Shown: positions 1 to 6,330, counted from the stretch's first letter. The stretch: DNA of 7,940 nt from Atribacterota bacterium (GCA_030599445.1 JAUVOA010000061.1:1-7940); one strand, 5' to 3'. Notes: generated by a model from the letters alone, not told the origin. Program-made: numbers and translations.

Positions 1-387
1 GCCTTAAAAGAACAGGATTATAACTATTTTTACCAAAAAGAAATTGAATTACGGAAAGAACTAAATTACCCTCCCTTTACCCATATTATTAAAATCGTGA
101 TTTTAGGAGAAGAGAAGGAAGCAGTTAAACAGAGGGCGGAATATCTAATCAGTTATTTGGAGTCCCTCCGCAAAGATAAAGAGTCTGCCGAATTTAAATT
201 GCTGGGTGCTGTAGATATGGTATTATGGAAATCAAGAAACAACTTCAAAGTACAATTTTTAATAAAAGTAAAAGATTTAGAAAGATTTAACAAGGCATTT
301 AAGAAAAAATATGATAAAATGTTGTCAAAGCATTTTGACCAAAAAAACAGATTAACTATTGATGTCGATCCGTTAAGGATGATATAG
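1..387 (+). CDS. priA: Primosomal protein N' (PriA helicase), C-terminal part, 5' truncated by window
   Basis: Frame 1 is open from the first base to TAG at 385-387, giving 128 residues; the gene begins outside the window. PriA is the superfamily 2 DNA helicase that recognises stalled forks and reloads the replisome. The visible part is its C-terminal domain. It contains an aromatic/acidic stretch (DYNYFYQKEIELRKEL) leading into the family's YPPF motif (residues about 25-28), then a KLLGAVD segment, and it ends in the characteristic DVDPLRM tail. The helicase core and zinc-binding region lie upstream, so their integrity cannot be judged. A GTG at 97 is internal and not a start. In Firmicutes priA commonly precedes def and fmt, as here. 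The identification rests on the YPPF and DVDP motifs plus gene order. Confidence 0.9.
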   Translation, partial: ALKEQDYNYFYQKEIELRKELNYPPFTHIIKIVILGEEKEAVKQRAEYLISYLESLRKDKESAEFKLLGAVDMVLWKSRNNFKVQFLIKVKDLERFNKAFKKKYDKMLSKHFDQKNRLTIDVDPLRMI

Positions 388-408
388 AGATAAAATGATT
401 ACACAGCT

Positions 409-446
409 TGAGATTGCTTCGTCGCGTTGCTCCTCGCAATGACAGA
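409..446. repeat. Interspersed repeat with ATTGC/GCAAT ends (family A, full copy)
   Basis: This GC-rich segment sits in an AT-rich spacer, with inverted ends ATTGC (413-417) and GCAAT (436-440). Its 3' part CGCAATGACAGA (435-446) recurs in reverse complement at 4971-4982 in the third spacer, so it is a dispersed element rather than a local oddity. Similar 'cgcaatgaca' elements are, as I recall, widespread between genes of many uncultured bacteria. It has no coding potential. Confidence 0.6.
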
Positions 447-457
447 GGAGAAAGGGA

Positions 458-471
458 TTCGATTCATCGAA
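458..471. repeat. Short perfect palindrome, ATTCAT core
   Basis: TTCGAT and ATCGAA are perfect inverted arms around a 2-nt TC centre. The layout (arm ending GAT, two bases, arm starting ATC) matches the longer palindromes at 487-502, 1163-1182 and 4943-4962. It is probably a degenerate or short member of the same group of elements. Confidence 0.45.
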
Positions 472-483
472 CTTGTAAAAATA

Positions 484-508
484 CGGGTCGGATGAATCCG
501 ACTCCTAC
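484..508 (-). repeat. Palindromic repeat family B, copy 1 (reverse orientation)
   Basis: Arms GTCGGAT (487-493) and ATCCGAC (496-502) flank a GA centre, followed by TCCTAC. The 25-nt segment equals the reverse complement of 4939-4963 except for one base (T at 503 where the other copy implies C), so this is one element present twice in opposite orientations. It is non-coding and could form a short hairpin in either strand. Confidence 0.75.
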
Positions 509-520
509 AGGAAATAAAAA

Positions 521-551
521 AATTTGTCAAATGACCGTCCCCTGACAAATT
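521..551. repeat. REP-like hairpin with GACCGTCCCC loop
   Basis: AATTTGTCA (521-529) and TGACAAATT (543-551) form a perfect 9-bp inverted repeat around a 13-nt loop containing GACCGTCCCC. On the other strand the loop reads GGGGACGGTC, a motif that recurs in REP-type palindromes mobilised by Y1 (IS200-like/RAYT) transposases; that link is from general knowledge and is not proven here. The hairpin ends 34 nt before the def Shine-Dalgarno sequence and has no U-tract, so it is not a standard terminator. Confidence 0.55.
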
Positions 552-595
552 AATTTTAATCGGTGTAATCTCTCTAAAGGTAACAGGAGGAACAG

Positions 596-1084
596 ATGGC
601 AATATTAGAAATTAAAGAATACGGCGAACCCGTTTTAAGGGAAAAGGCACTACCGGTTAAGGAAATTACCCCGGAAATATTAAATCTTATAAAAGATATG
701 GCTGAGACCATGTATACCGCTTCCGGAGTAGGTCTTGCTGCCTTGCACGTGGGGGTACCAAAAAGAATAATTCTTGTTGACGGAGAAGAAGACGGGTGAA
801 TAGTATTGATAAATCCGATGATTATCAAAAGCGAGGGAGAAGTTGTAGCAGAAGAGGGATGTTTAAGTGTTCCCGATATCTATAGCCAGGTTAAGCGTTC
901 ATCAAAAGTAACGGTAAAAGCACTTAACGAGAACGGAGACCTGATTGAAATTACCAAAGAAGATTTAATTGCGCGCGCGCTGCAGCATGAGATCGATCAT
1001 TTAGACGGGATTTTATTTATTGATAGAATAGGAAGAATGGAAAGACAGATATTGTTAAATAAATTAAAAAAGAAAAAACAATGA
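596..1084 (+). pseudogene. def: Peptide deformylase, reading frame interrupted by an in-frame TGA
   Basis: Deformylase is a metal hydrolase that removes the formyl group from the N-terminal methionine of new proteins. The start ATG follows AGGAGG (585-590) by 5 nt. The first 67 codons end at TGA (797-799). The same frame then continues without a shift to TGA at 1082-1084, and together the two parts make 162 positions, normal for the family. Motif 1 should read GxGLAAxQ but is GVGLAALH (residues 44-51), so the conserved Gln that helps stabilise the transition state is His51 (CAC, 746-748). Motif 2 EEGCLS (metal ligand Cys89) and motif 3 QHEIDH (His131, Glu132, His135) are intact. The TGA falls in a variable loop just before IVLINP, where a CGA (Arg), GGA (Gly) or TGG (Trp) codon would have mutated by one base. 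Options are a recent pseudogene, tolerated readthrough, two translated fragments, or a sequence error. The family call is secure; functionality is not. Confidence 0.85.
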
Positions 1085-1090
1085 AAATAG

Positions 1091-1156
1091 CGTTTAGCGT
1101 ATAGGATTGCGGGCAGGAAGTACATGAAGGATTACCGTTTGTCGCATAGCGTATAA
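1091..1156. repeat. Heptamer repeats (CGTATAG type) in the def-fmt spacer
   Basis: Two short runs of 7-bp units are present: CGTTTAG then CGTATAG (1091-1104), and CGCATAG then CGTATAA (1143-1156). The second run ends two bases before the GTAGGGG that opens the palindrome at 1159. The same kind of unit (CGTATCG, CGTTTAG) directly precedes the related palindrome at 4939, so heptamers plus palindrome form a shared composite layout in two separate spacers. Confidence 0.55.
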
Positions 1157-1158
1157 CT

Positions 1159-1184
1159 GTAGGGGCACGATGCATCGTGCCCAC
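1159..1184 (+). repeat. Palindromic repeat family B, variant arms
   Basis: GTAGGGG opens a perfect 20-nt palindrome (1163-1182) with arms GGGCACGAT and ATCGTGCCC around GC. It shares the GTAGGGG lead, arm length and 2-nt centre with 4939-4963, but the inner arm reads CAC where that copy has TCG, with the opposite arm changed to match. It lies in the 198-nt def-fmt spacer, where no small gene or convincing promoter was seen. Confidence 0.7.
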
Positions 1185-1282
1185 GGTAGGGTAGTTCTCC
1201 TCTTTTTAAAAGAGATTAAAGGTAAAGTGAAATAGAGTTTAAATTATAAAAGATAAATATTTTTGGCAAAAAGGTGATAATT

Positions 1283-2236
1283 ATGCTTAAGATTATTTTT
1301 ATGGGAACGGCAGACTTTGGCGGGCCGGTTTTAGAGAAACTGACTGACAGTAGAGAAAACAAAATAGCAATAATTACCCAGCCGGACCGTCCTCAGGGAC
1401 GCGGCAGAAAAATATTGCCTACTCCCATAAAAAAAATAGCCCTCGATAAGGGGCTGGAAGTATTTCAGCCTGAGAATATCAATGATGAAGAATCTATAAA
1501 AAGGCTGAAAGAATTTAACCCGGACGTTATCCTGGTGGTGGCTTATGGTCAGATTCTTTCCAACCATATCTTAAATATTCCCAAGACAGGATGCATAAAT
1601 ATCCATGGCTCCCTCCTACCTAAATATCGAGGTGCTGCCCCCATTAATCGGGCTGTTATAAACGGTGAAAAAGAGACAGGGATAACTTTTATGTTTATGA
1701 ATAAGAAAGTAGATGCCGGTGATATTATCTTTCAGGAGAAGATAGACATTTCGCTGGATGAGACCTGCGGGGAACTCTATTACAGACTATCTGCTCTAAG
1801 TGCCGAGGCCCTCCCCAAACTTTTAGAAAAGATAAAAAGCGGAAAGATAGAACGAATTTCCCAGGATATTAAACTGGTGACCTTTGCCCGAAAGATGAAC
1901 AAAGAAGACGGGAAAATAGACTGGAGTAATAAGGGAGAAAAGGTATATAATCTAATCAGAGGAACTATTCCCTTCCCCGGTGCTTTTACCTATTATAAAG
2001 GCAGAAAATTGAAAATTACCCGGGCAAGATTTCTGGATGATTATCAGGGTGAAACGGACACAGTCTCCCTCAAATCCGGAAGGGTAGTTAAAATTGAGAA
2101 AGATAGTATTTTTATCTCTACCGGGGATAAGGGTATTATAAAAATATTAAGGCTGATCCCTGCCGGCTCAAAAGAATTAACCGCTGAGCAATTTGTCAAC
2201 GGTTATAAGATTAAAGCAGAAGATATATTAGGTTAG
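1283..2236 (+). CDS. fmt: Methionyl-tRNA formyltransferase
   Basis: Fmt transfers the formyl group of 10-formyl-tetrahydrofolate to Met-tRNA for initiation. The product is 317 residues, close to the usual 310-320. I place the start at ATG 1283, which has AAGGTG (1271-1276) at the right distance and gives the canonical N-terminus MLKIIFMGT; a GTG at 1274 lies inside that ribosome binding site. The N-terminal formyltransferase domain (about 1-205) carries the DRPQGRGRK loop (35-43), the catalytic Asn106 and His108 in INIHGSLLPKYRGAAP, and Asp144 in VDAGDI. The C-terminal OB-fold domain (about 206-317) begins near KIDW and includes FPGAFTYY. All key residues are present. The stop TAG overlaps the AGGAGG of the next gene, so the genes are co-transcribed. 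Pairing with the damaged def upstream is notable, because formylation without deformylation is normally harmful. Confidence 0.97.
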   Translation: MLKIIFMGTADFGGPVLEKLTDSRENKIAIITQPDRPQGRGRKILPTPIKKIALDKGLEVFQPENINDEESIKRLKEFNPDVILVVAYGQILSNHILNIPKTGCINIHGSLLPKYRGAAPINRAVINGEKETGITFMFMNKKVDAGDIIFQEKIDISLDETCGELYYRLSALSAEALPKLLEKIKSGKIERISQDIKLVTFARKMNKEDGKIDWSNKGEKVYNLIRGTIPFPGAFTYYKGRKLKITRARFLDDYQGETDTVSLKSGRVVKIEKDSIFISTGDKGIIKILRLIPAGSKELTAEQFVNGYKIKAEDILG

Positions 2237-2245
2237 GAGGTTTTT

Positions 2246-2926
2246 ATGTTTTTTTTCGACAGTACCATAATTATTTTAATACCGGCCATAATTTTAACCC
2301 TTTATGCCCAATACAAGATCAAAACAACTTATTTTAAATATTCAAAAATATTAGCTAAAAGCGGATTAAACGGGAAGGAAACAGCCGAGGAACTGTTATC
2401 GCGACACAATTTGAGTGATATTAAGATAGAACCGATAGAAGGCCGCCTTTCTGACCACTATGACCCCAGGCAGAAAAAGCTGGGTCTGTCCAAAGAAATA
2501 TATTATGGTAAATCATTAGCTGCTCAGGGGATTGTAGCCCATGAAATCGGTCATGCCCTTCAGGATGCCAAAAATTATTTTCCGCTTTCTCTTCGCAGTA
2601 ATCTGATACCGGTTACCAATATCGGCTCCCGCATGGCGGTCCCCCTGTTTTTAATCGGTTTTATCTTCAGTTCCCCCGCATTGATGGATATCGGCATTAT
2701 CGCCTTTTCCTTAGCTGTCCTGTTTCAGTTAGTCACTTTACCGGTCGAATTTGATGCCAGTAAGAGAGCAGTAAACCTGTTGGTTGGAGCAAATATTGTT
2801 TCGGATACAGAAGAAATTAATTCCATTAAAAAAGTTTTAAGCGCTGCGGCATTAACCTATGTGGCTGCTACCTCGGTGGCAGTCTTTCAGCTGTTACGGC
2901 TTATAATGCTGAGAAATAGAAGATAG
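2246..2926 (+). CDS. Membrane-bound neutral zinc metallopeptidase (YugP / Zn_peptidase_2 family)
   Basis: This 226-residue integral membrane protein belongs to the YugP-like zinc peptidases. The zinc site is HEIGH at residues 99-103 with the family's AHEIGHALQ context, and a likely third ligand is Glu168 in LPVEFDASKRA. A transmembrane helix spans about 6-22, further hydrophobic segments lie near 130-165, and there is a final one near 200-222 ending in the basic RNRR. The segment DHYDPRQKKLGLS (70-82) is typical of the family just before the helix bearing the metal site. The ATG follows AGGAGG (2235-2240) by 5 nt, and that site overlaps the fmt stop. Genes of this family often sit between fmt and rsmB in Gram-positive-type clusters. 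The substrate is unknown; a role in membrane protein turnover is only inference. Confidence 0.9.
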   Translation: MFFFDSTIIILIPAIILTLYAQYKIKTTYFKYSKILAKSGLNGKETAEELLSRHNLSDIKIEPIEGRLSDHYDPRQKKLGLSKEIYYGKSLAAQGIVAHEIGHALQDAKNYFPLSLRSNLIPVTNIGSRMAVPLFLIGFIFSSPALMDIGIIAFSLAVLFQLVTLPVEFDASKRAVNLLVGANIVSDTEEINSIKKVLSAAALTYVAATSVAVFQLLRLIMLRNRR

Positions 2927-2952
2927 AAGGGAATATAAAATAAATCAGGTCT

Positions 2953-4344
2953 ATGAAAAAAACAAAAGTTGATCCCATAAGAGAAATCATATTAACTATT
3001 TTGGTTAAAATTGATTCCAAACAGGGTTACATCAATATTCTGTTAAGTAAGTCATTGGATAAAAAGAAAATTTCCACCAGAGACGCCGCCTTTATCACCG
3101 AGATAACCTACGGAGTGGTAAGAAATCGAAATAAATTAGACTGGGTTCTATCTAAATTTTCTACTAAACATCTGTCGGAAACATCAGTATTGATTAGAAA
3201 TATATTAAGAATGGGTGTTTACCAGTTGCTATTTTTAGACAAAGTTCCTGATTATGCGGTGTGTAATGAATCTGTTCAATTAGCAAAAAAATACGGGAAT
3301 CCCGGGATAGCTAAATTTGCAAACGGTGTTTTAAGAAATATTATTCGAAACAGAGAGAATATTCGCTGGCCAAATAAAGAAAAAGAGGCCGCTCTATATA
3401 TCTCCACGATTTATTCACACCCACTGCAGATAGTCGAGCGCTGGTTAAAAAGATTTGGCTTTGCCGATACGGTTAAAATATGTCAGGCGAATAACAGGAT
3501 ACCAACTTTGGTGATTAGAACTAATACCCTAAAAGTTTCCCGCTCTGATTTAAAAGGGATTTTAGAAAAAGAGAATATTTCGGTAAGAGAAGGGCTGTTT
3601 ACCGAAGAAGCACTGCAGGTTAAAGGACTTCCCAATGTCACCAAATTCCCCGCTTACCGGGAGGGACTATTTCAGATTCAGGATGAAGCATCAATACTGG
3701 TCTCCCATCTGCTCGACCCTTCACCCGGTGAATTCATAATCGATATTTGCAGTGCTCCGGGAGGGAAGACTACCCATCTTGCCCAATTAATGGCCAATAA
3801 AGGCAGTATTCTGGCAATGGATAGCGATAAGTCAAGATTATTAATGGTAAAAGATAACTGCCGGAGATTAGGAATAGATATAATAAAAACCCGGCAGAAT
3901 AATGGGGCTATATTAGCTGAAAAATACCTAAAGGCGGCAGATAAAGTTTTAATAGATGTTCCCTGTACCGGCATAGGAGTGATAAGGAGAAAGCCTGATT
4001 TGAGATGGCAAACTTATGACTCAAAAAGATTCGAACAGTTGACCGAACTGCAGGGGAAGATACTGGACACTGCTTCCAATTACCTGAAAATCGGCGGGAG
4101 ATTAGTATATTCTACCTGCAGTACCGAACCGGAAGAGAACGAGGAAATAGTAAGTAAATTTTTAGAGGAACATCCTGATTTCGAGTTAGAAGATTTAAGT
4201 AAATTTAAAAATGAGCGAAAATTGGATACCTTTGTATCAGACCAGCACAAGCAGAAGAAATTTATTCAGATACTCCCCGGGCTTTCTAATTCAGATTTAG
4301 AGCTGGATGGATTCTTTATGGCAAAAATGATAAGAAAAGGGTAG
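2953..4344 (+). CDS. rsmB: 16S rRNA (cytosine-967-C5)-methyltransferase RsmB
   Basis: RsmB makes m5C at position 967 of 16S rRNA using SAM. The product is 463 residues, slightly longer than the usual 430-450. Residues about 5-140 form the NusB-like RNA-binding domain (REIILTILVKID through NGVLRNIIR). The methyltransferase core carries motif I DICSAPGGKT (264-273), motif IV DVPCTGIGVIRRKPDLRW with Cys338, and motif VI YSTCSTEPEEN with the nucleophile Cys389. Both cysteines used in m5C chemistry and product release are present. The ATG lies 26 nt after the zinc peptidase stop, with only a weak, closely spaced AGG ahead of it, so translation may depend partly on coupling or transcript structure. 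The stop at 4342-4344 is 8 nt before the next gene. Confidence 0.96.
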   Translation: MKKTKVDPIREIILTILVKIDSKQGYINILLSKSLDKKKISTRDAAFITEITYGVVRNRNKLDWVLSKFSTKHLSETSVLIRNILRMGVYQLLFLDKVPDYAVCNESVQLAKKYGNPGIAKFANGVLRNIIRNRENIRWPNKEKEAALYISTIYSHPLQIVERWLKRFGFADTVKICQANNRIPTLVIRTNTLKVSRSDLKGILEKENISVREGLFTEEALQVKGLPNVTKFPAYREGLFQIQDEASILVSHLLDPSPGEFIIDICSAPGGKTTHLAQLMANKGSILAMDSDKSRLLMVKDNCRRLGIDIIKTRQNNGAILAEKYLKAADKVLIDVPCTGIGVIRRKPDLRWQTYDSKRFEQLTELQGKILDTASNYLKIGGRLVYSTCSTEPEENEEIVSKFLEEHPDFELEDLSKFKNERKLDTFVSDQHKQKKFIQILPGLSNSDLELDGFFMAKMIRKG

Positions 4345-4352
4345 GGTTATAA

Positions 4353-4898
4353 ATGGATTGGATAGGAAAAATCTTTCGTTTTACCTTTAAATCATTTCTC
4401 ACCACGGCTTTTATAATTTTTGTAGTGGGTGCCGGGGCGTTAACCGCCCTTCTGGCATTCCAAAACATGTTCGATGTTTCCGATACCGTAGTCCCCTCGG
4501 TAATCGGTGACGAATTAAATGTTGCTCAGGAAAAATTGTATGATGCCGGACTAAAGATTTATGTCTCCGGTGAGGAATTTGACGAAAGAATCTTCCGAAA
4601 TAAAATCATCGCCCAGGATCCGGCCAGCGGGGCGAAAGTAAAAAAGAACAGAGAAATTTATGTGGTAGTAAGTAAAGGGAGCAAGGTTATTGCCTTAAAC
4701 ATTCCTGACCTCAAAAATAAAGAGCTGAAAGAAGCCACTGTCATTATCGAAGAATACGACCTGATTTTAGGCAGAATTACCTATACCAATCATTTTTCCG
4801 TCCCCAAGGACGTGGTTATTGCCCAAACCCCTGAGCCGGGAAATATAAATTCAAACAGCAAAGATGTCAATCTATTAGTCAGCAAAGGACCTTATTAG
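4353..4898 (+). CDS. Membrane-anchored protein with two PASTA domains, no kinase domain
   Basis: The product is 181 residues. A short basic cytoplasmic N-terminus precedes one transmembrane segment (about 14-37), and the rest should lie outside the membrane. Two PASTA repeats follow: about 44-110, starting VVPSVIGDELNVAQEKL and ending YVVVSKGS, and about 113-180, starting NIPDLKNKELKEATVII and ending VNLLVSKGPY. PASTA domains bind uncrosslinked peptidoglycan or muropeptides in PrkC/PknB kinases and some penicillin-binding proteins. Here there is neither kinase nor transpeptidase domain. In many Firmicutes a PASTA kinase follows rsmB, rlmN and a phosphatase, so this gene sits roughly in that slot as a sensor-only form. 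The start lies 8 nt after rsmB, with a weak AGGG overlapping its stop. A role in wall sensing or division is inference. Confidence 0.85.
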   Translation: MDWIGKIFRFTFKSFLTTAFIIFVVGAGALTALLAFQNMFDVSDTVVPSVIGDELNVAQEKLYDAGLKIYVSGEEFDERIFRNKIIAQDPASGAKVKKNREIYVVVSKGSKVIALNIPDLKNKELKEATVIIEEYDLILGRITYTNHFSVPKDVVIAQTPEPGNINSNSKDVNLLVSKGPY

Positions 4899-4904
4899 TA
4901 TATT

Positions 4905-4939
4905 CGTATCGCGTATCGCGTATCGAGTATCGCGTTTAG
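4905..4939. repeat. Heptamer tandem repeat (CGTATCG)n
   Basis: Three perfect CGTATCG units (4905-4925) are followed by AGTATCG (4926-4932) and a degenerate CGTTTAG (4933-4939), starting 6 nt after the PASTA stop. The last unit runs directly into the GTAGGGG palindrome. A 7-bp unit does not preserve reading frame and nothing here is coding. The units resemble those at 1091-1156. Confidence 0.75.
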
Positions 4940-4963
4940 TAGGGGTCGGATTCATCCGACCCG
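4939..4963 (+). repeat. Palindromic repeat family B, copy 2
   Basis: GTAGG leads into perfect 9-bp arms GGGTCGGAT (4943-4951) and ATCCGACCC (4954-4962) around a TC centre. It matches 484-508 in reverse complement with one difference. It follows the heptamer array without a gap, the same layout as at 1143-1184. Confidence 0.75.
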
Positions 4964-4970
4964 AAATATA

Positions 4971-5015
4971 TCTGTCATTGCGTTTCTTTTCTGTTATTCC
5001 CATGAAAATGGGAAT
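4971..5015 (-). repeat. Truncated family A repeat end plus ATTCCCAT inverted repeat
   Basis: TCTGTCATTGCG (4971-4982) is the reverse complement of the end of the repeat at 409-446, after which identity stops, so it is a fragment. Thirteen bases later ATTCCCAT (4996-5003) and ATGGGAAT (5008-5015) form an 8-bp hairpin with a GAAA loop. There is no U-tract after it, so I do not call a terminator, although it could weakly protect the 3' end of the upstream operon transcript. Confidence 0.5.
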
Positions 5016-5020
5016 CTATC

Positions 5021-5076
5021 TTTCACTATATTTTCCTCCCCCTTGGGGGGGGATTAAGGTGGGGGTTTCACTATAT
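5021..5076. repeat. C/G-rich block flanked by an 11-bp direct repeat
   Basis: TTTCACTATAT occurs at 5021-5031 and again at 5066-5076, exactly flanking a 34-bp block (5032-5065). The block contains CCCCC (5038-5042), TT, a run of eight G (5045-5052), ATTAA and GGTGGGGG (5058-5065). The arrangement looks like a short element with a target duplication, or a duplication by slippage. The C and G runs can pair in a hairpin. Confidence 0.55.
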
Positions 5077-5098
5077 ACTATTCAACTAACGACTAATT

Positions 5099-5166
5099 AG
5101 ACCGGTAGACCGGTAGACTGGAAAACTGGCAGACTAAATAAGATCGTAACTTGTATCTTGTAACTT
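5099..5166. repeat. Short tandem repeats upstream of dprA
   Basis: AGACCGGT occurs twice in tandem (5099-5114), followed by AGACTGG (5115-5121) and a further AGACT at 5131-5135. Then come three heptamers, GTAACTT, GTATCTT and GTAACTT (5146-5166), ending 9 nt before the dprA Shine-Dalgarno sequence. These may be the end of the mosaic spacer rather than regulatory sites; no promoter stands out. Confidence 0.5.
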
Positions 5167-5188
5167 AAAAAAATTGGAGGAACATCAC

Positions 5189-6286
5189 TTGAAAAAAAAT
5201 TCATTAAAATATTGGCTGGCCTGGAATAAAATACCGGACATAGGTCCAAAAAGATTTTACAAATTACTTGAATACTTTGGCTCAACCGATACTGCCTGGA
5301 AGGCAAAATCAGGAGAAATATCCAGAGTACTAAATTTGAGCAGTAAAATATCCTCAAGGCTCTTCGAAGAAAAAAACAATATCATTCCCGAACGGGAATT
5401 AGATTTAATACATAAACATAAAGTCAATGTGTTAACCATAGAAGATGCCCTATATCCGGAAAATCTAAAAACCATTCATTATCCTCCTCCGGTTTTATAT
5501 TTTAAGGGAACTATCGTTGAAGCAGACAAAAACTCTATCTCCATCGTGGGCTCAAGAAAAGCCACCTACTACGGAAAAATGGTAGCCGAAAAATTAAGCA
5601 AAGATTTAACTTTAGCCGGATTGACCATAATTAGCGGAATGGCCCGGGGAATAGATACGGCCGCGCATAAAGGCGCACTTTCAGTAAATGGTCGGACCGT
5701 AGCAGTATTGGGTTGCGGCATTGACCATATATATCCTCCCGAAAATAGAAGGTTGGCTCAAGAGATAGAAGAATCAGGAGCAGTAATTAGCGAGTTTCCT
5801 CTTTCTACTTTACCGGAGAGACAGAATTTCCCCCGCAGGAATCGTATTATCAGCGGATTAAGCTTGGGAACAGTGGTAGTGGAGGCAGCTGAAAAGAGCG
5901 GTGCCCTAATTACTGCTGATTTTGCCCTCGACCAGGGCAGGGAAGTATTTGCAATTCCGGGTAATATAAATTCTCCGTTATCCAACGGTTCGCATAATTT
6001 GATAAAACAAGGAGCAAAATTAGTAAACAATTATCAGGATATCTTAGAAGAAATTCACATAGCACTTCCCCAAAAAACAGCTGAAAAAGAGATGATTAAA
6101 GAAGATACTTCTCTAACCGGAGAAGAAAAGATAATTTATCGGTTAATTACCAAAGAACCTACCCAAATAGATGAAATTATTGAAACCAGCAAACTTTCCG
6201 CCGGTAAAGTCAGCGAGATATTACTAAACCTCGAACTAAAAGATCTAATAAAAGAAATCGAAGGCAAAAGATTCATCAAATTATAA
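5189..6286 (+). CDS. dprA: DNA-processing protein DprA
   Basis: DprA binds incoming single-stranded DNA in natural transformation and loads RecA; related proteins also appear in other DNA uptake or defence contexts. I place the start at TTG 5189, 8 nt after GGAGG (5176-5180); an in-frame TTG at 5174 overlaps that site and is rejected. The product is 365 residues, of usual length. An N-terminal helical (HhH/SAM-like) region (about 5-60) includes KIPDIGPKRF. The Rossmann-like core (about 85-290) carries GSRKAT (121-126), SGMARGIDTAAH (149-160), GCGIDHIYP, FPRRNRIISG (214-223), EAAEKSGALITA and GSHNLIKQGAKL (267-278). A C-terminal winged-helix domain (about 305-365) starts near TGEEKIIYRL. All hallmark motifs are intact. 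In many Gram-positive bacteria dprA precedes topA, but here a tRNA gene follows. Confidence 0.96.
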   Translation: MKKNSLKYWLAWNKIPDIGPKRFYKLLEYFGSTDTAWKAKSGEISRVLNLSSKISSRLFEEKNNIIPERELDLIHKHKVNVLTIEDALYPENLKTIHYPPPVLYFKGTIVEADKNSISIVGSRKATYYGKMVAEKLSKDLTLAGLTIISGMARGIDTAAHKGALSVNGRTVAVLGCGIDHIYPPENRRLAQEIEESGAVISEFPLSTLPERQNFPRRNRIISGLSLGTVVVEAAEKSGALITADFALDQGREVFAIPGNINSPLSNGSHNLIKQGAKLVNNYQDILEEIHIALPQKTAEKEMIKEDTSLTGEEKIIYRLITKEPTQIDEIIETSKLSAGKVSEILLNLELKDLIKEIEGKRFIKL

Positions 6287-6292
6287 TTTATA

Positions 6293-6321
6293 TTGCCTTA
6301 ATAAGAATCATTTAGTATAAT
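6293..6321 (+). promoter_or_regulatory. Predicted sigma-70-type promoter of tRNA-Pro
   Basis: TTGCCT (-35, 6293-6298) and the perfect -10 TATAAT (6316-6321) are separated by 17 bp. Transcription would start about 6-8 nt later, only a few bases before the mature tRNA 5' end at 6331, implying a very short leader. Confidence 0.7.
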
Positions 6322-6330
6322 GTAAAATGT

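Noticed and set aside
797..828. Selenocysteine insertion at the def TGA, prompted by an inverted repeat TTGATAA / TTATCAA (806-812, 822-828) just after it
   Set aside because: The stem is short and AT-rich, the loop lacks the GGU-type SECIS signature, the position is a variable loop, and the metal-binding Cys89 is encoded normally by TGT.
596..1084. Genome-wide reassignment of UGA to Trp or Gly
   Set aside because: Only one internal TGA is seen among all genes here, while all tryptophans use TGG; recoded AT-rich genomes would show many in-frame TGA codons.
1274..1282. GTG start for fmt at 1274
   Set aside because: It lies within the AAGGTG Shine-Dalgarno; ATG 1283 gives the family's normal N-terminus.
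4899..5170. CRISPR-like array
   Set aside because: Repeats are 7-8 bp units without spacers of regular length, and the palindromes are of different families.
5174..5188. Earlier TTG start for dprA
   Set aside because: It overlaps the GGAGG ribosome binding site; the TTG at 5189 has correct 8-nt spacing.
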